Source: B25-G16 sp964549945
GTDB lineage: Bacteria; Desulfobacterota; DSM-4660; Desulfatiglandales; B25-G16
Direction: 5' to 3'
Assembly (NCBI GenBank): GCA_964549945.1
Contig: CAZJXD010000034.1
Location: 1 to 41,174, forward strand
DNA: 41,174 bases
A program made the translations under genes and the position numbers. The notes beneath the pieces were generated by a model. The model saw only the letters and a list, made by a program, of their open reading frames with translations, was not told where the DNA came from and did no database searches. Shown piece by piece: positions 1-7,686 of the stretch. How positions within the stretch are numbered: position 1 is the first letter of the stretch; every line of letters starts with the position of its first letter.

Positions 1-114
1 CGGCGCTTGAGCTTCGAGGAGGTGGAGCGGGGCTTGAGCGAGGAGATGGCCAGGGAGGAGGCCGAGCGGTGCCTGAGGTGCGGGCTTATCTGTTACAGGA
101 GGGAGGGGAGGTAG
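1..114 (+). CDS. C-terminal fragment of an FAD-dependent pyridine nucleotide oxidoreductase (GltD-like)
   Basis: Only the last 37 codons lie in the window, open from base 1 to a TAG at 112-114. The tail is acidic and helical and ends in a Cys-containing stretch, EAERCLRCGLICYRR. Many GltD-like or HdrA-linked NAD(P)H:ferredoxin-type flavoproteins of anaerobes end in a similar EAxRCLRC tail, which is the only basis for the call. The codons have the same GC-rich character as the neighbours. Family assignment is inference; the reading frame itself is seen directly. Confidence 0.5.
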   Translation, partial: RRLSFEEVERGLSEEMAREEAERCLRCGLICYRREGR

Positions 115-131
115 AGCGCGAGAAATTTACC

Positions 132-160
132 TTGCAAATCTCTTCCCAGTTCTCTATAGT
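132..160 (+). promoter_or_regulatory. sigma-70-type promoter for the cytochrome c3 gene
   Basis: A -35 box TTGCAA at 132-137 and a -10 box TATAGT at 155-160 are separated by 17 bp. The expected transcription start near 167 leaves a short leader that holds the strong Shine-Dalgarno AGGAGG at 175-180, ahead of the ATG at 192. Confidence 0.55.
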
Positions 161-191
161 GCTTTAAAAAAGAAAGGAGGGATAATGCCTC

Positions 192-620
192 ATGAGAAAG
201 AGGATCTTTTTTTTAGGCGCGGTTATTATTTCCATAGCGCTCTTTGCCGCCGCGGGTATCCTAATAGCGACCGATGTCCCGGATGAAATCAATATCTACT
301 CAGATGCATATGAAAAAGCAAACAAAGAGCATAAATATGGGCCTATCCCATTCAGCCATAAAAAACATAATACAGATTACAAGATCCCGTGCACGGAATG
401 TCATCATGTCTACAAGGATGGGAAGAACGTCTTCAAGGAGGGAGATCCCGTCCAGGAATGCTCGGCGTGTCACGATGTCAAGAAATCAGAAGGCAATAAA
501 AAAAATTTGATGCTTGCCTTTCATAAGAACTGCGAGGGTTGCCACAAGGATCTAAAAAAGGCTGGCAAACCGACCGGTCCCACCACAAAATGTACCGACT
601 GCCACGAGAAAAAGAAGTAA
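192..620 (+). CDS. Tetrahaem class III cytochrome c (cytochrome c3 family)
   Basis: A periplasmic low-potential electron carrier of 142 residues. An N-terminal hydrophobic segment (about residues 4-26) acts as signal peptide or membrane anchor. Four CxxCH haem sites are seen: Cys67-His71, Cys90-His94, Cys114-His118 and Cys134-His138; the first is followed by an extra His, as in class III cytochromes. Upstream histidines (FSHKKH, about residues 54-59) are candidates for distal haem ligands. In sulfate reducers this family shuttles electrons between periplasmic hydrogenase or formate dehydrogenase and membrane complexes. AGGAGG at 175-180 fixes the start. It is monocistronic: its own promoter lies upstream and a hairpin terminator at 728-759. 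Confidence 0.93.
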   Translation: MRKRIFFLGAVIISIALFAAAGILIATDVPDEINIYSDAYEKANKEHKYGPIPFSHKKHNTDYKIPCTECHHVYKDGKNVFKEGDPVQECSACHDVKKSEGNKKNLMLAFHKNCEGCHKDLKKAGKPTGPTTKCTDCHEKKK

Positions 621-727
621 GTCTTGCAACTTAAAGGGGTGTTGTTCCCGGGCGAGTGAGAACTGGTAGCACGAAGGATAAGGAGCTAAACCTCTTTTTT
701 AAAAGGCTGTCCCAATAATATAGCGAC

Positions 728-759
728 AAAAATGCCGCTCTCAATGAGCGGCATTTTTT
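728..759 (+). terminator. Rho-independent terminator after cytochrome c3
   Basis: A perfect 13-bp stem (728-740 with 746-758, core AATGCCGCTC/GAGCGGCATT) with a 5-nt loop runs directly into six T residues. It lies about 110 nt after the cytochrome stop codon. Confidence 0.85.
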
Positions 760-856
760 CAATATAAAATTGCTGCTCCAACAAGTACCGGATCCCTACG
801 ATGAAGCCCCCTGGATTTGCCCTCGTGTTGGATATGCAGGCGGTATAAAGGATATA

Positions 857-1048
857 TCAATCCTCGGTCTCTGTAACCGTAATGGCATCCTGTTCGCAGA
901 CCTCCACACAACTCTCGCATCCGATACATTCCTCCGCATTGACAGGCTGTGATTTTTCATCCTGCATCTCAAATACATCGGACGGGCACACATCAACACA
1001 CTCTTCACATCCTATACATTTGTCCTGGTCAACTTCTACCTTGTACAT
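857..1048 (-). CDS. 2[4Fe-4S] ferredoxin, 63 residues
   Basis: A small soluble electron carrier with two cluster motifs: CIGCEECVDVCP near the N terminus and CIGCESCVEVCE about 30 residues later. The usual Pro after the last Cys of the second motif is replaced by Glu. The remainder is acidic, typical of clostridial-type ferredoxins that serve low-potential oxidoreductases. The AGGAGG Shine-Dalgarno six bases before the ATG (plus-strand 1055-1060) decides the start. It has its own promoter at 1133-1161 and is not closely coupled to the YjbQ gene upstream. The physiological partner cannot be told from the neighbours. Confidence 0.95.
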   Translation of the reverse strand: MYKVEVDQDKCIGCEECVDVCPSDVFEMQDEKSQPVNAEECIGCESCVEVCEQDAITVTETED

Positions 1049-1132
1049 GGTTCTCCTCCTAGGTTAAAATTGTTTTGGAATTCGTAACACTTGCATTTCC
1101 GAGGTGCATGTAGCTTTATTTTTCAGCAGGCT

Positions 1133-1161
1133 ATTTAACAAAGCGCTATTGCGGGTGTCAA
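1133..1161 (-). promoter_or_regulatory. Promoter for the ferredoxin gene
   Basis: Read on the minus strand, a perfect -35 TTGACA (plus-strand 1156-1161) is followed after 17 bp by TTAAAT (1133-1138). It lies in the gap between YjbQ and ferredoxin and gives a leader of about 80 nt. Confidence 0.6.
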
Positions 1162-1179
1162 GGAAAAAGCTAAGATCAT

Positions 1180-1572
1180 TTACTGAAATCTGACGTGTAC
1201 CTTTCGGGTTCGGGGCCCATCGAACTCGCAAAAGAAAATCGCCTGCCACGTGCCCAACTTCAGTCGCCCAGACTCCACCAAAACGGAAACCGAACTTCCC
1301 ACCAAACTGCTCTTGATATGGGCAGCGGCATTTCCCTCGAGATGCCTGTAGGAAGCCTCCCAGGGAACAAGCGTGCTGAGCATTGTCTGAATATCCGTTA
1401 CCACGCTCGGATCGGCCCCCTCATTGATGGTGATCCCCGCAGTGGTATGCGGCACGTAGATGTAGCACACCCCTTCTTCAAGACCGGCTTTTTGCAGCAG
1501 GTCGGTAACCTTGGAGGTAATATCTATCATCTCCGAGCGATTCCGTGTGCGTAAGGATATCGTTGAAATCAT
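1180..1572 (-). CDS. yjbQ: YjbQ/UPF0047 family protein
   Basis: A compact 130-residue single-domain protein. The signature PHTTAGITINEG near residues 41-52 and the later LEGNAAAHIKSS, with its conserved His, identify the YjbQ family. Members of this family have been reported to have weak thiamine-phosphate synthase activity, but their main biological role is unsettled. Length matches the usual ~130-140 residues. It lies 10 bases downstream of pyrR on the same strand, so the two are probably cotranscribed from the pyrR promoter; no functional link between them is obvious. Confidence 0.88.
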   Translation of the reverse strand: MISTISLRTRNRSEMIDITSKVTDLLQKAGLEEGVCYIYVPHTTAGITINEGADPSVVTDIQTMLSTLVPWEASYRHLEGNAAAHIKSSLVGSSVSVLVESGRLKLGTWQAIFFCEFDGPRTRKVHVRFQ

Positions 1573-1582
1573 GGCGCACCCT

Positions 1583-2146
1583 TTAACCTAAGTTGCCTTC
1601 CTTCTCAACTACCACCTGGTCGCGAAATCCCTCTTCCTCTAAATACACATTAATGGTCTCGCCTGGCGAAGTGAGCCATTCCTCTGCTACGTAATTCGCC
1701 TTAATGGGGAGCTCTCTTTGTTCCTCTCCCCTGTCTACCAGCACGGCCAACTCGATCTTCTTCGGCCTGCCGAAATCCATCAATGCATCCAAGGCCGCCC
1801 TCACGGTCCTGCCCGTGAATAGCACATCATCCACTAGCACGATCGTCTTATCATCTACGGAAAAGGGCAGCTTCGTGCTCCCCAGCTTGGGGTTTGAGCC
1901 TATCCTCGTCCAGTCATCTCTATAAAGGTTAATGTCCAGTACGCCTATAAGCGGCTTCTCCTCATCCCCTTTAGAGATCTCATCGCATAGCCTATAGGCC
2001 AAAAAAGCGCCCCCCGTTCTTATGCCCACCAAGACGAGATCCTTCACTGATGCGTGGCGGGAGATTACCTGTTGGGCAATGCCTTTCAGGGCATCCTGTA
2101 TTCCCCTTTTATCGAGAATGACCTTTTTTCTCTTTTTCCCGCCCAT
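1583..2146 (-). CDS. pyrR: Bifunctional PyrR: pyrimidine operon regulator / uracil phosphoribosyltransferase
   Basis: A type I phosphoribosyltransferase of 187 residues. The PRPP-binding loop TIVLVDDVLFTGRT lies near residues 101-114, and LVGIRTGGAFLA and LVDRGEEQRELPI are typical of PyrR rather than of plain Upp or hypoxanthine enzymes. In Gram-positive bacteria PyrR binds pyr mRNA leaders and also makes UMP from uracil. Here no pyr operon and no obvious PyrR-binding leader is seen nearby, so the enzymatic role may dominate. The Lys-rich start MGGKKRKK is slightly longer than usual. A promoter lies at 2172-2199. Confidence 0.9.
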   Translation of the reverse strand: MGGKKRKKVILDKRGIQDALKGIAQQVISRHASVKDLVLVGIRTGGAFLAYRLCDEISKGDEEKPLIGVLDINLYRDDWTRIGSNPKLGSTKLPFSVDDKTIVLVDDVLFTGRTVRAALDALMDFGRPKKIELAVLVDRGEEQRELPIKANYVAEEWLTSPGETINVYLEEEGFRDQVVVEKEGNLG

Positions 2147-2171
2147 GTCGAGGCCTTTTTGAAGGTGTTTT

Positions 2172-2199
2172 TATATATCAAACAGGGTTGAAAGGTCAA
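2172..2199 (-). promoter_or_regulatory. Promoter for pyrR-yjbQ
   Basis: Minus-strand TTGACC (plus-strand 2194-2199), a 16-bp spacer, then TATATA (2172-2177). The resulting leader is only ~20 nt, too short for a PyrR-type attenuator. Confidence 0.5.
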
Positions 2200-2288
2200 A
2201 TGGTTTATGCATCCAGTCGGGGAATTCTCCTGAGAACTAACTATGTTGAAAAGAGCATGGGGATGCTAAGAAGTCAAGGGAAGCTGTC

Positions 2289-2317
2289 TTGACTTTCGGC
2301 GATATTGATTTTACTAT
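2289..2317 (+). promoter_or_regulatory. Promoter immediately upstream of rnc
   Basis: TTGACT at 2289-2294 and TACTAT at 2312-2317 with a 17-bp spacer. The -10 box ends only nine bases before the rnc ATG at 2327, so transcription would start almost at the start codon. No Shine-Dalgarno is visible, which fits a leaderless or near-leaderless message. Confidence 0.5.
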
Positions 2318-2326
2318 GCCACCATC

Positions 2327-3034
2327 ATGAACCAAGAAATGCTTCCGAAGAATCCAGACACCCTCTCCTCCCTGCTCGGTTACCCATTCGCAAACCATGA
2401 ACTGCTGCTTCAAGCCTTTCGGCATCCCTCGTATGTCTATGAAAAGGAAGAGCCTGGGATATCCGATAACCAAAGGCTGGAGTTCCTTGGAGATGCAGTG
2501 ATTAACCTCGCGATCAGCCATCTGCTGATGAAATCCTTCCCTGGAATGAAGGAGGGGGATCTGTCCAAGCACAGGGCGTTTCTCGTGAGCGAAACCGGTC
2601 TCCATCGTATTGCCCGGATGCTGGAGCTGGGAGACTACCTGCTTCTCGGAAGGGGAGAAGAAAGGACAAACGGCAGAGAAAAGCCTTCTATTCTCTCCGA
2701 TGCCCTCGAAGCCATTATAGGGGCCATCTATCTCGATGGGGGTTTTCTTGATGCCTCCAGTGTAATCGAACGCCTTTTCAAACCGCTCCTGGATGAAATC
2801 GACCCCGGTAAGTCGAGCGGTGACTTCAAAACCGAACTGCAGGAGCTCTCACAAGAGGCCTTTCAGACAACCCCGGACTACAGGCTCGTGAAGGACACGG
2901 GTCCGGATCATGATAAGACCTTTTACGTAGAGGTCTCCATAAAGGGCGGCCTGCTCGGAAAGGGCACGGGAAAGAGCAAAAAAGAGGCCGAGCAAAATGC
3001 CGCAAAGGAGGCACTGGCTTGTCTAAGGGAGTAA
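2327..3034 (+). CDS. rnc: Ribonuclease III
   Basis: A double-strand RNA endonuclease that processes rRNA precursors and structured mRNAs. The catalytic domain contains the family signature NQRLEFLGDAV near residues 48-58 and the second acidic site SDALEAIIGAIYLDGG. A C-terminal dsRNA-binding domain follows (about residues 165-233), ending with the typical GTGKSKKEAEQNAAKEAL. The length of 235 is normal. The next in-frame Met is far inside the catalytic domain, so the ATG at 2327 is kept although it lacks a ribosome-binding site. The 3' end overlaps the radical SAM gene by 16 bases, as rnc is often followed by that gene in other bacteria. Confidence 0.95.
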   Translation: MNQEMLPKNPDTLSSLLGYPFANHELLLQAFRHPSYVYEKEEPGISDNQRLEFLGDAVINLAISHLLMKSFPGMKEGDLSKHRAFLVSETGLHRIARMLELGDYLLLGRGEERTNGREKPSILSDALEAIIGAIYLDGGFLDASSVIERLFKPLLDEIDPGKSSGDFKTELQELSQEAFQTTPDYRLVKDTGPDHDKTFYVEVSIKGGLLGKGTGKSKKEAEQNAAKEALACLRE

Positions 3035-4053
3035 AAAGGCATTTCATTATCCCCATCTTCATTCCCCATCAGGGATGCCCGCACAGATGCGTATTCTGCC
3101 AGCAAATGACCATTACCAACGCCTCAGAGGAACTTTGCACTCCGGATGATATAAAAACCACCATTGAATTAGCCCTGGGATCAAAGCGCTTTGCCTCCCA
3201 GGCGCCCAGGGAGATCGCCTTCTATGGGGGCACCTTCACCTCCCTTCCAACCGCCTCTATGGAGGGCATGCTCGGCGCGGTGAGGCCCTTCATGAAAGCA
3301 GGTGCTATAGGTGCAATCAGGCTCTCCACGAGGCCAGACTCCATAGATGAGGAGAAACTTGATATCCTTCAATCCTACGGCGTATCAACCGTGGAGCTCG
3401 GCGCACAGTCTATGGACAACGAGGTGCTCACGCTCTCCAATCGCGGCCATACCGCAGGCGATACCATAAATGCCGTTCAACTGCTGAGAAAAAAGGGGTT
3501 TAAGGTAGGAGTGCAGCTCATGCCAGGCCTGCCCGGAGACTCAAGGAAGGTATTCATGGATACAATTGACAAGGTCATTGGCCTTAGACCACATATGGCG
3601 AGGCTCTATCCCACGCTCGTCTTAAAGGGCACGAGGCTCGCCCAGTGGTATCAAGGGGGAAGATATAACCCCATGGGACTTGAGGAGACCGTATCGGTGT
3701 GCAAGGATGCGTGCATGCAACTGGAGGCTTCAGGAATTCCCGTCATCAGAATCGGGCTCATGTCTTCTCCATCTCTGCTTAACAAAGGGGAGATAATCGC
3801 CGGGCCGTGGCATCCTTGCCTGGGATTTCTGGTTCGCTCCGCCATGCACATCGATAGGGTGAGGCCATACCTCCCGGCCCTGGGGGAGGCGAGGACCATT
3901 ATTCTCCGCGCTCCCAGGAGGGATATCCCCCTTCTAAAGGGATACAGGAATGGCGGATTAAGGCACCTGGAATCCGTCACAGGTACTACTATAGACAAGA
4001 TTTTCCCCGATGACTCCATTGCCCAGGGTGAGGTGGCCTACGATGCACTGTAA
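3019..4053 (+). CDS. Elp3-like radical SAM protein encoded next to rnc
   Basis: A cytosolic radical S-adenosylmethionine enzyme of 344 residues without the acetyltransferase domain of true Elp3. The cluster motif is CPHRCVFC (Cys20, Cys24, Cys27), followed by FYGGTFTSLP, a typical SAM-contact region, and VELGAQSMDNEVL. Homologues of this kind often sit beside rnc and smc in Firmicutes and deltaproteobacteria; the substrate is unknown, and a tRNA or rRNA modification is the usual guess. The start is TTG at 3019 inside rnc, eight bases after AAAGGAG (3004-3010); no nearby ATG fits. Overlap with rnc suggests translational coupling. Confidence 0.85.
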   Translation: MSKGVKRHFIIPIFIPHQGCPHRCVFCQQMTITNASEELCTPDDIKTTIELALGSKRFASQAPREIAFYGGTFTSLPTASMEGMLGAVRPFMKAGAIGAIRLSTRPDSIDEEKLDILQSYGVSTVELGAQSMDNEVLTLSNRGHTAGDTINAVQLLRKKGFKVGVQLMPGLPGDSRKVFMDTIDKVIGLRPHMARLYPTLVLKGTRLAQWYQGGRYNPMGLEETVSVCKDACMQLEASGIPVIRIGLMSSPSLLNKGEIIAGPWHPCLGFLVRSAMHIDRVRPYLPALGEARTIILRAPRRDIPLLKGYRNGGLRHLESVTGTTIDKIFPDDSIAQGEVAYDAL

Positions 4054-4171
4054 CGCAACGCTCGGGCCGAATATCGTTTCGATTTTCAAAACATGGAACC
4101 CGAGAAACGCGGCCCGAGGAGAGGTGTACATCCGGGCATCGGGTGAGGGTGGACAAGGGAGAGGGGACGTA

Positions 4172-5152
4172 TTAATGATTCCTGTCCACGATAAACTGAT
4201 TCAGTTTCAGGAGTGATTCCTTTTGCGACGAATCGGGGAAGAGGTTGAGACATCGCCCTGCGAGATCCGCATACTCCTGGGCATCCCTGCGGCATCGACC
4301 TATGGCACCATTGTTCCTCACAAGCTCTGTTATCCTCACATAATCCCTTTCCGAGGCCTCGCCATTCTTGAACAGTTCCTCTAGCCTCTTCCTCTCCTCT
4401 CTCACTAAGTAGGTGAGGGTATATATCAACGGCAACGTAATCTTGCCTTCCCTCAGATCTCTGCCCATGGATTTTCCGGTTCTCTCAACCGTTGAGGTGT
4501 AATCGAAGATATCATCGACAATCTGAAAGGCAATGCCCATATTACGGCCGAAATCCCTCAGGGATTGGATGTCGGCTTGACTTGCCCCGGCAACAACAGC
4601 GCCACATGAACAGGCAGCCGACATGAGTGCGGCGGTCTTGGAGGTGATTATCTCCAGATACTCCTTCCTCGTCATGCTCCAGTTATGGGTGTTAATATAC
4701 TCCATTATCTGGCCCTCGGTCATCATGGTAGCGGTCTCGGCGAGTACCCGGAGGAATTCGGCATGCGTCTTCTCAGCCGCAATCCTCGAGGATTTCGAGA
4801 AGAGAAAATCGCCTACGAGCACCGCTGCGGGGATACCCCAAACCTTATTGGCCGCCCTTTTTCCCCTTCTGATTGAGGCGTTATCGATCACATCATCGTG
4901 CAAAAGGCTCGCCGCATGAATACACTCAAAAATAGTGGCGAGCAGATACATATCACCCTCACGATAGTCACAGAGCTCACAGGAGAGGATAAAAAACAGT
5001 GGCCGTAGCCGCTTGCCCCCTCCCAGCAAACTGTAGCTTCCCACCTCCTCAATCAATGGCACATTAGTGTCAAAGACCTTGCCGAGCTCCTCATTTATCC
5101 TTTGAAAGTGGGTGGTAAATTGATCTAAAAATGAAGATTCCTCTTGTATCAT
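4172..5152 (-). CDS. Trans-polyprenyl diphosphate synthase (octaprenyl/heptaprenyl type)
   Basis: It condenses isopentenyl diphosphate onto an allylic primer to make the long isoprenoid tail of quinones. The first Asp-rich motif is LLHDDVIDNASIRRGK (about residues 82-97) and the second is QIVDDIFDYT; GGGKRLRP near residues 44-51 binds diphosphate. At 326 residues it is the usual size for IspB/HepT-like enzymes; chain length cannot be read reliably, although Ala residues before the first motif fit a long-chain product. It is convergent with the radical SAM gene and divergent from the UDP-glucose pyrophosphorylase gene, with its own promoter at 5197-5225. Confidence 0.9.
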   Translation of the reverse strand: MIQEESSFLDQFTTHFQRINEELGKVFDTNVPLIEEVGSYSLLGGGKRLRPLFFILSCELCDYREGDMYLLATIFECIHAASLLHDDVIDNASIRRGKRAANKVWGIPAAVLVGDFLFSKSSRIAAEKTHAEFLRVLAETATMMTEGQIMEYINTHNWSMTRKEYLEIITSKTAALMSAACSCGAVVAGASQADIQSLRDFGRNMGIAFQIVDDIFDYTSTVERTGKSMGRDLREGKITLPLIYTLTYLVREERKRLEELFKNGEASERDYVRITELVRNNGAIGRCRRDAQEYADLAGRCLNLFPDSSQKESLLKLNQFIVDRNH

Positions 5153-5196
5153 CGAATTTTTTCCTTATCGCGTATCGTCCACGTAAAACCCCGTCA

Positions 5197-5225
5197 AACA
5201 TATATAAACGATCCTTGGTTGTCAA
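5197..5225 (-). promoter_or_regulatory. Promoter for the polyprenyl synthase
   Basis: Minus-strand TTGACA (plus-strand 5220-5225), 17-bp spacer, TATGTT (5197-5202), giving a leader of about 40 nt. On the opposite strand a weaker pair, TTGATC (5268-5273) and TAAGTT (5291-5296), could serve the pyrophosphorylase gene. Confidence 0.6.
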
Positions 5226-5325
5226 AGCAATTATACATACGCCTCCCTTTTTCGGCGTTATTTCCTGTTGATCTTAACGGTCATTTCCTATAAGTTCAGG
5301 ATAACACTTCCGGACAACCAAGACC

Positions 5326-6765
5326 ATGTGCGCTGAGATAAGGGAATCCGAGCTCAATGAGCGATTCCTCCCCTTTGAAGAGAAAATGACCGAGGAGGGC
5401 GTTCCCCCTCTGGTCATCGATCTATTCAGACGATACTATGAGAACCTCCTAAGGGGGGAGAGGGGATTGCTCTCAAGACGGGATATCGAACCCCTCCAAA
5501 AGACCGATATAGCCGATATGGAAACCCTTGAGGGGTCCAGCAAACAAGGGGCCCGCGAGATCAAGAAGGCGGTGGTTATCAAACTGAACGGAGGGCTGGG
5601 CACAAGCATGGGCCTATCAAGGGCGAAATCCCTCATTGAGGTAAAGGATGGATTGTGCTTCCTCGATATTATCGCCAGACAGATCATGAGCTATAGGGAC
5701 AGGTTCGGGGTAAAGATCCCCCTTGTGCTCATGAACAGCTTTAAAACCGATGAGGACAGCAGACAATACCTCGCACGCTACCCTGCTCTGGTCTCGGATG
5801 AGACCGCCCTTTCCTTCCTGCAACACAAATTTCCAAAGGTGCTCAGGGAAGACCTGAGCCCTGGTTACTGGCCCCGCGAGCCGGATTGCGAATGGAACCC
5901 CCCTGGTCATGGCGATATCTATTTTGCCCTGATCACCTCGGGAATGCTCGATGCGTTGATAGGCAAGGGCTATCAATACGCCTTTATATCAAACTCCGAT
6001 AACCTCGGGGCAACCATGGATGATGCATTGCTCGGTTATTTCGCCTCTCGTGATCATCCCTTTATGATAGAGGCAGCGGATAGAACGAACGGGGACAGAA
6101 AGGGCGGGCACCTTGCGCGACTAAGGCGAACCGGCGGCCTCGTCCTCAGGGAGATCGCCCAGTGTCCGGAGCAAGAAATAGACGAGTTTCAAGACACCAC
6201 CGTATACCGCTTCTTCAACACCAATAATATATGGGTTAATCTCGTATCCTTAAAGAAGCGCCTGGAGAGCGGGATAGAGGGATTTACCCTTCCGATGATC
6301 GTTAATCCCAAGAGGATTGACCCCACCGATGACACCTCACCGGAAGTCTATCAGATCGAGACGGCCATGGGATCAGCCATCTCCATCTTTCAAAATGCCG
6401 CCGCGATAAGGGTTCCCAGGACGAGATTTTCCCCTGTCAAAAAGAGTCAGGATCTCCTCGCTCTCTGGTCCGACTGTTATGTAATGACTACAGAGAGCAG
6501 GATCATCCAAAATCCTGCGAGAAGATTCGGTCCCTTACTGATCGATTTGGATGAGGGGTACTATAAACGAATCGACCAGTTAAGGGAGCGATTCATCCAT
6601 GGCGCTCCCTCTCTCATTGATTGTGAATCGCTGAGCATTAAGGGAAATGTTTACTTTGGCAAGGGAATTGTTGTAAAAGGGAATGTGGATATCGTCAATC
6701 AATCTACCCATAAGGTGTATATCCCTGACGGAACCATAATCACTGGGGATCTCTTTTATAGGTGA
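5326..6765 (+). CDS. UTP-glucose-1-phosphate uridylyltransferase, eukaryote-type (UGP2 family)
   Basis: It makes UDP-glucose from UTP and glucose-1-phosphate for polysaccharide and glycoconjugate synthesis. The nucleotide-binding signature KLNGGLGTSMG lies near residues 87-97, followed by the catalytic-type Lys in RAKSLIEV. Later motifs are PPGHGD (about 192-197), FISNSDNLGA, and a C-terminal left-handed beta-helix-like stretch (IKGNVYFGKGIVVKGNV). At 479 residues it belongs to the large family better known from plants, yeast and animals, not to the ~300-residue bacterial GalU. The gene downstream starts 19 bases after its stop and is probably cotranscribed. Confidence 0.9.
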   Translation: MCAEIRESELNERFLPFEEKMTEEGVPPLVIDLFRRYYENLLRGERGLLSRRDIEPLQKTDIADMETLEGSSKQGAREIKKAVVIKLNGGLGTSMGLSRAKSLIEVKDGLCFLDIIARQIMSYRDRFGVKIPLVLMNSFKTDEDSRQYLARYPALVSDETALSFLQHKFPKVLREDLSPGYWPREPDCEWNPPGHGDIYFALITSGMLDALIGKGYQYAFISNSDNLGATMDDALLGYFASRDHPFMIEAADRTNGDRKGGHLARLRRTGGLVLREIAQCPEQEIDEFQDTTVYRFFNTNNIWVNLVSLKKRLESGIEGFTLPMIVNPKRIDPTDDTSPEVYQIETAMGSAISIFQNAAAIRVPRTRFSPVKKSQDLLALWSDCYVMTTESRIIQNPARRFGPLLIDLDEGYYKRIDQLRERFIHGAPSLIDCESLSIKGNVYFGKGIVVKGNVDIVNQSTHKVYIPDGTIITGDLFYR

Positions 6766-6784
6766 ATGCCAAACAGGGTGAACC

Positions 6785-7639
6785 ATGCCAGATGCCAATC
6801 AACAGGATATTAATAAGGCAATTCGGGCCATCCAGGATATCGCGGTCATGCTCACCGGAGCTTCGGAATACGTCTGTGAAGCGAGAATCCTCAAGAGGTA
6901 TTCATCGGACATAGAGACAAACCTCGATAATCTGGAGACGTATTTATCACGGCTCAAGGGGAGCTTTCCCGGCAAATTTCCTGAGGCCCTAAGGCCCGAC
7001 AGTTCACTGTCAACGATTAGGGAGATCGCCACATCGATGAAAGGCGATGATGCCAAGATAGAGGCCAGGTGTCGGGCAGGGGAACTGGGCAATGAGCTCT
7101 TCCTAGGGGTGAAGGAGCTTAAAACAGTGGTGGGAGACATCTGGAACACCTTAGGCGGGAAAGTGGTCTCCAAGTATAGCTTCGCCGATAGGATTGCCGA
7201 CCAGGGGGGGAAGTTCAAGTCTCTCTTCTCAGGCTTCTCTCCGCTCGTCTCAACTACCGGAAAGATTATCCTCGCGGTCATCATCGTCCTGATCCTCTGC
7301 TTCGTCTATCTCTATGTTACCATGGAATCCGAGGATGCCCTGGCCACCAGCATAAACAACGATCTCACCTCCATACAAACCCTAAAGGATACCCTTGCAA
7401 AACACAGGAAGGAGTACGAGGAGATCGAGAGAAATATCAATGCGCTCAACAAGAAAACGCTCAACAGAGATGAGAAGATTCAAATCTTGGATCTCTCCAC
7501 TGAGAGCAGAAAGGTGAAAGAGCGTATCGATAAGAGCGTTCTATCCATTGAAGAAAAGGAGAAAGAACTCGCGGAAAAGAAAAAGAGGTTGGAGGAGCTC
7601 CGAAGAAAATCCCTTATCCAGAAGTTGTTGAAAAGATAA
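6785..7639 (+). CDS. Coiled-coil membrane protein of unknown function
   Basis: I do not recognise a family. The 284-residue protein has a helical, mostly soluble N-terminal part (1-155), a single strong transmembrane segment at about residues 160-180 (IILAVIIVLILCFVYLYV), and a long charged C-terminal coiled coil (about 183-280) rich in Lys, Glu and Leu. It starts 19 bases after the UDP-glucose pyrophosphorylase stop, which suggests an operon and perhaps a link to envelope polysaccharide work, although that is only context. No signal peptide is present; topology with the coiled coil on either side of the membrane is possible. Confidence 0.65.
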   Translation: MPDANQQDINKAIRAIQDIAVMLTGASEYVCEARILKRYSSDIETNLDNLETYLSRLKGSFPGKFPEALRPDSSLSTIREIATSMKGDDAKIEARCRAGELGNELFLGVKELKTVVGDIWNTLGGKVVSKYSFADRIADQGGKFKSLFSGFSPLVSTTGKIILAVIIVLILCFVYLYVTMESEDALATSINNDLTSIQTLKDTLAKHRKEYEEIERNINALNKKTLNRDEKIQILDLSTESRKVKERIDKSVLSIEEKEKELAEKKKRLEELRRKSLIQKLLKR

Positions 7640-7686
7640 CACTCATCACCGGCAACCCACCCAACTCATCAAAAATGGGCACTCCC

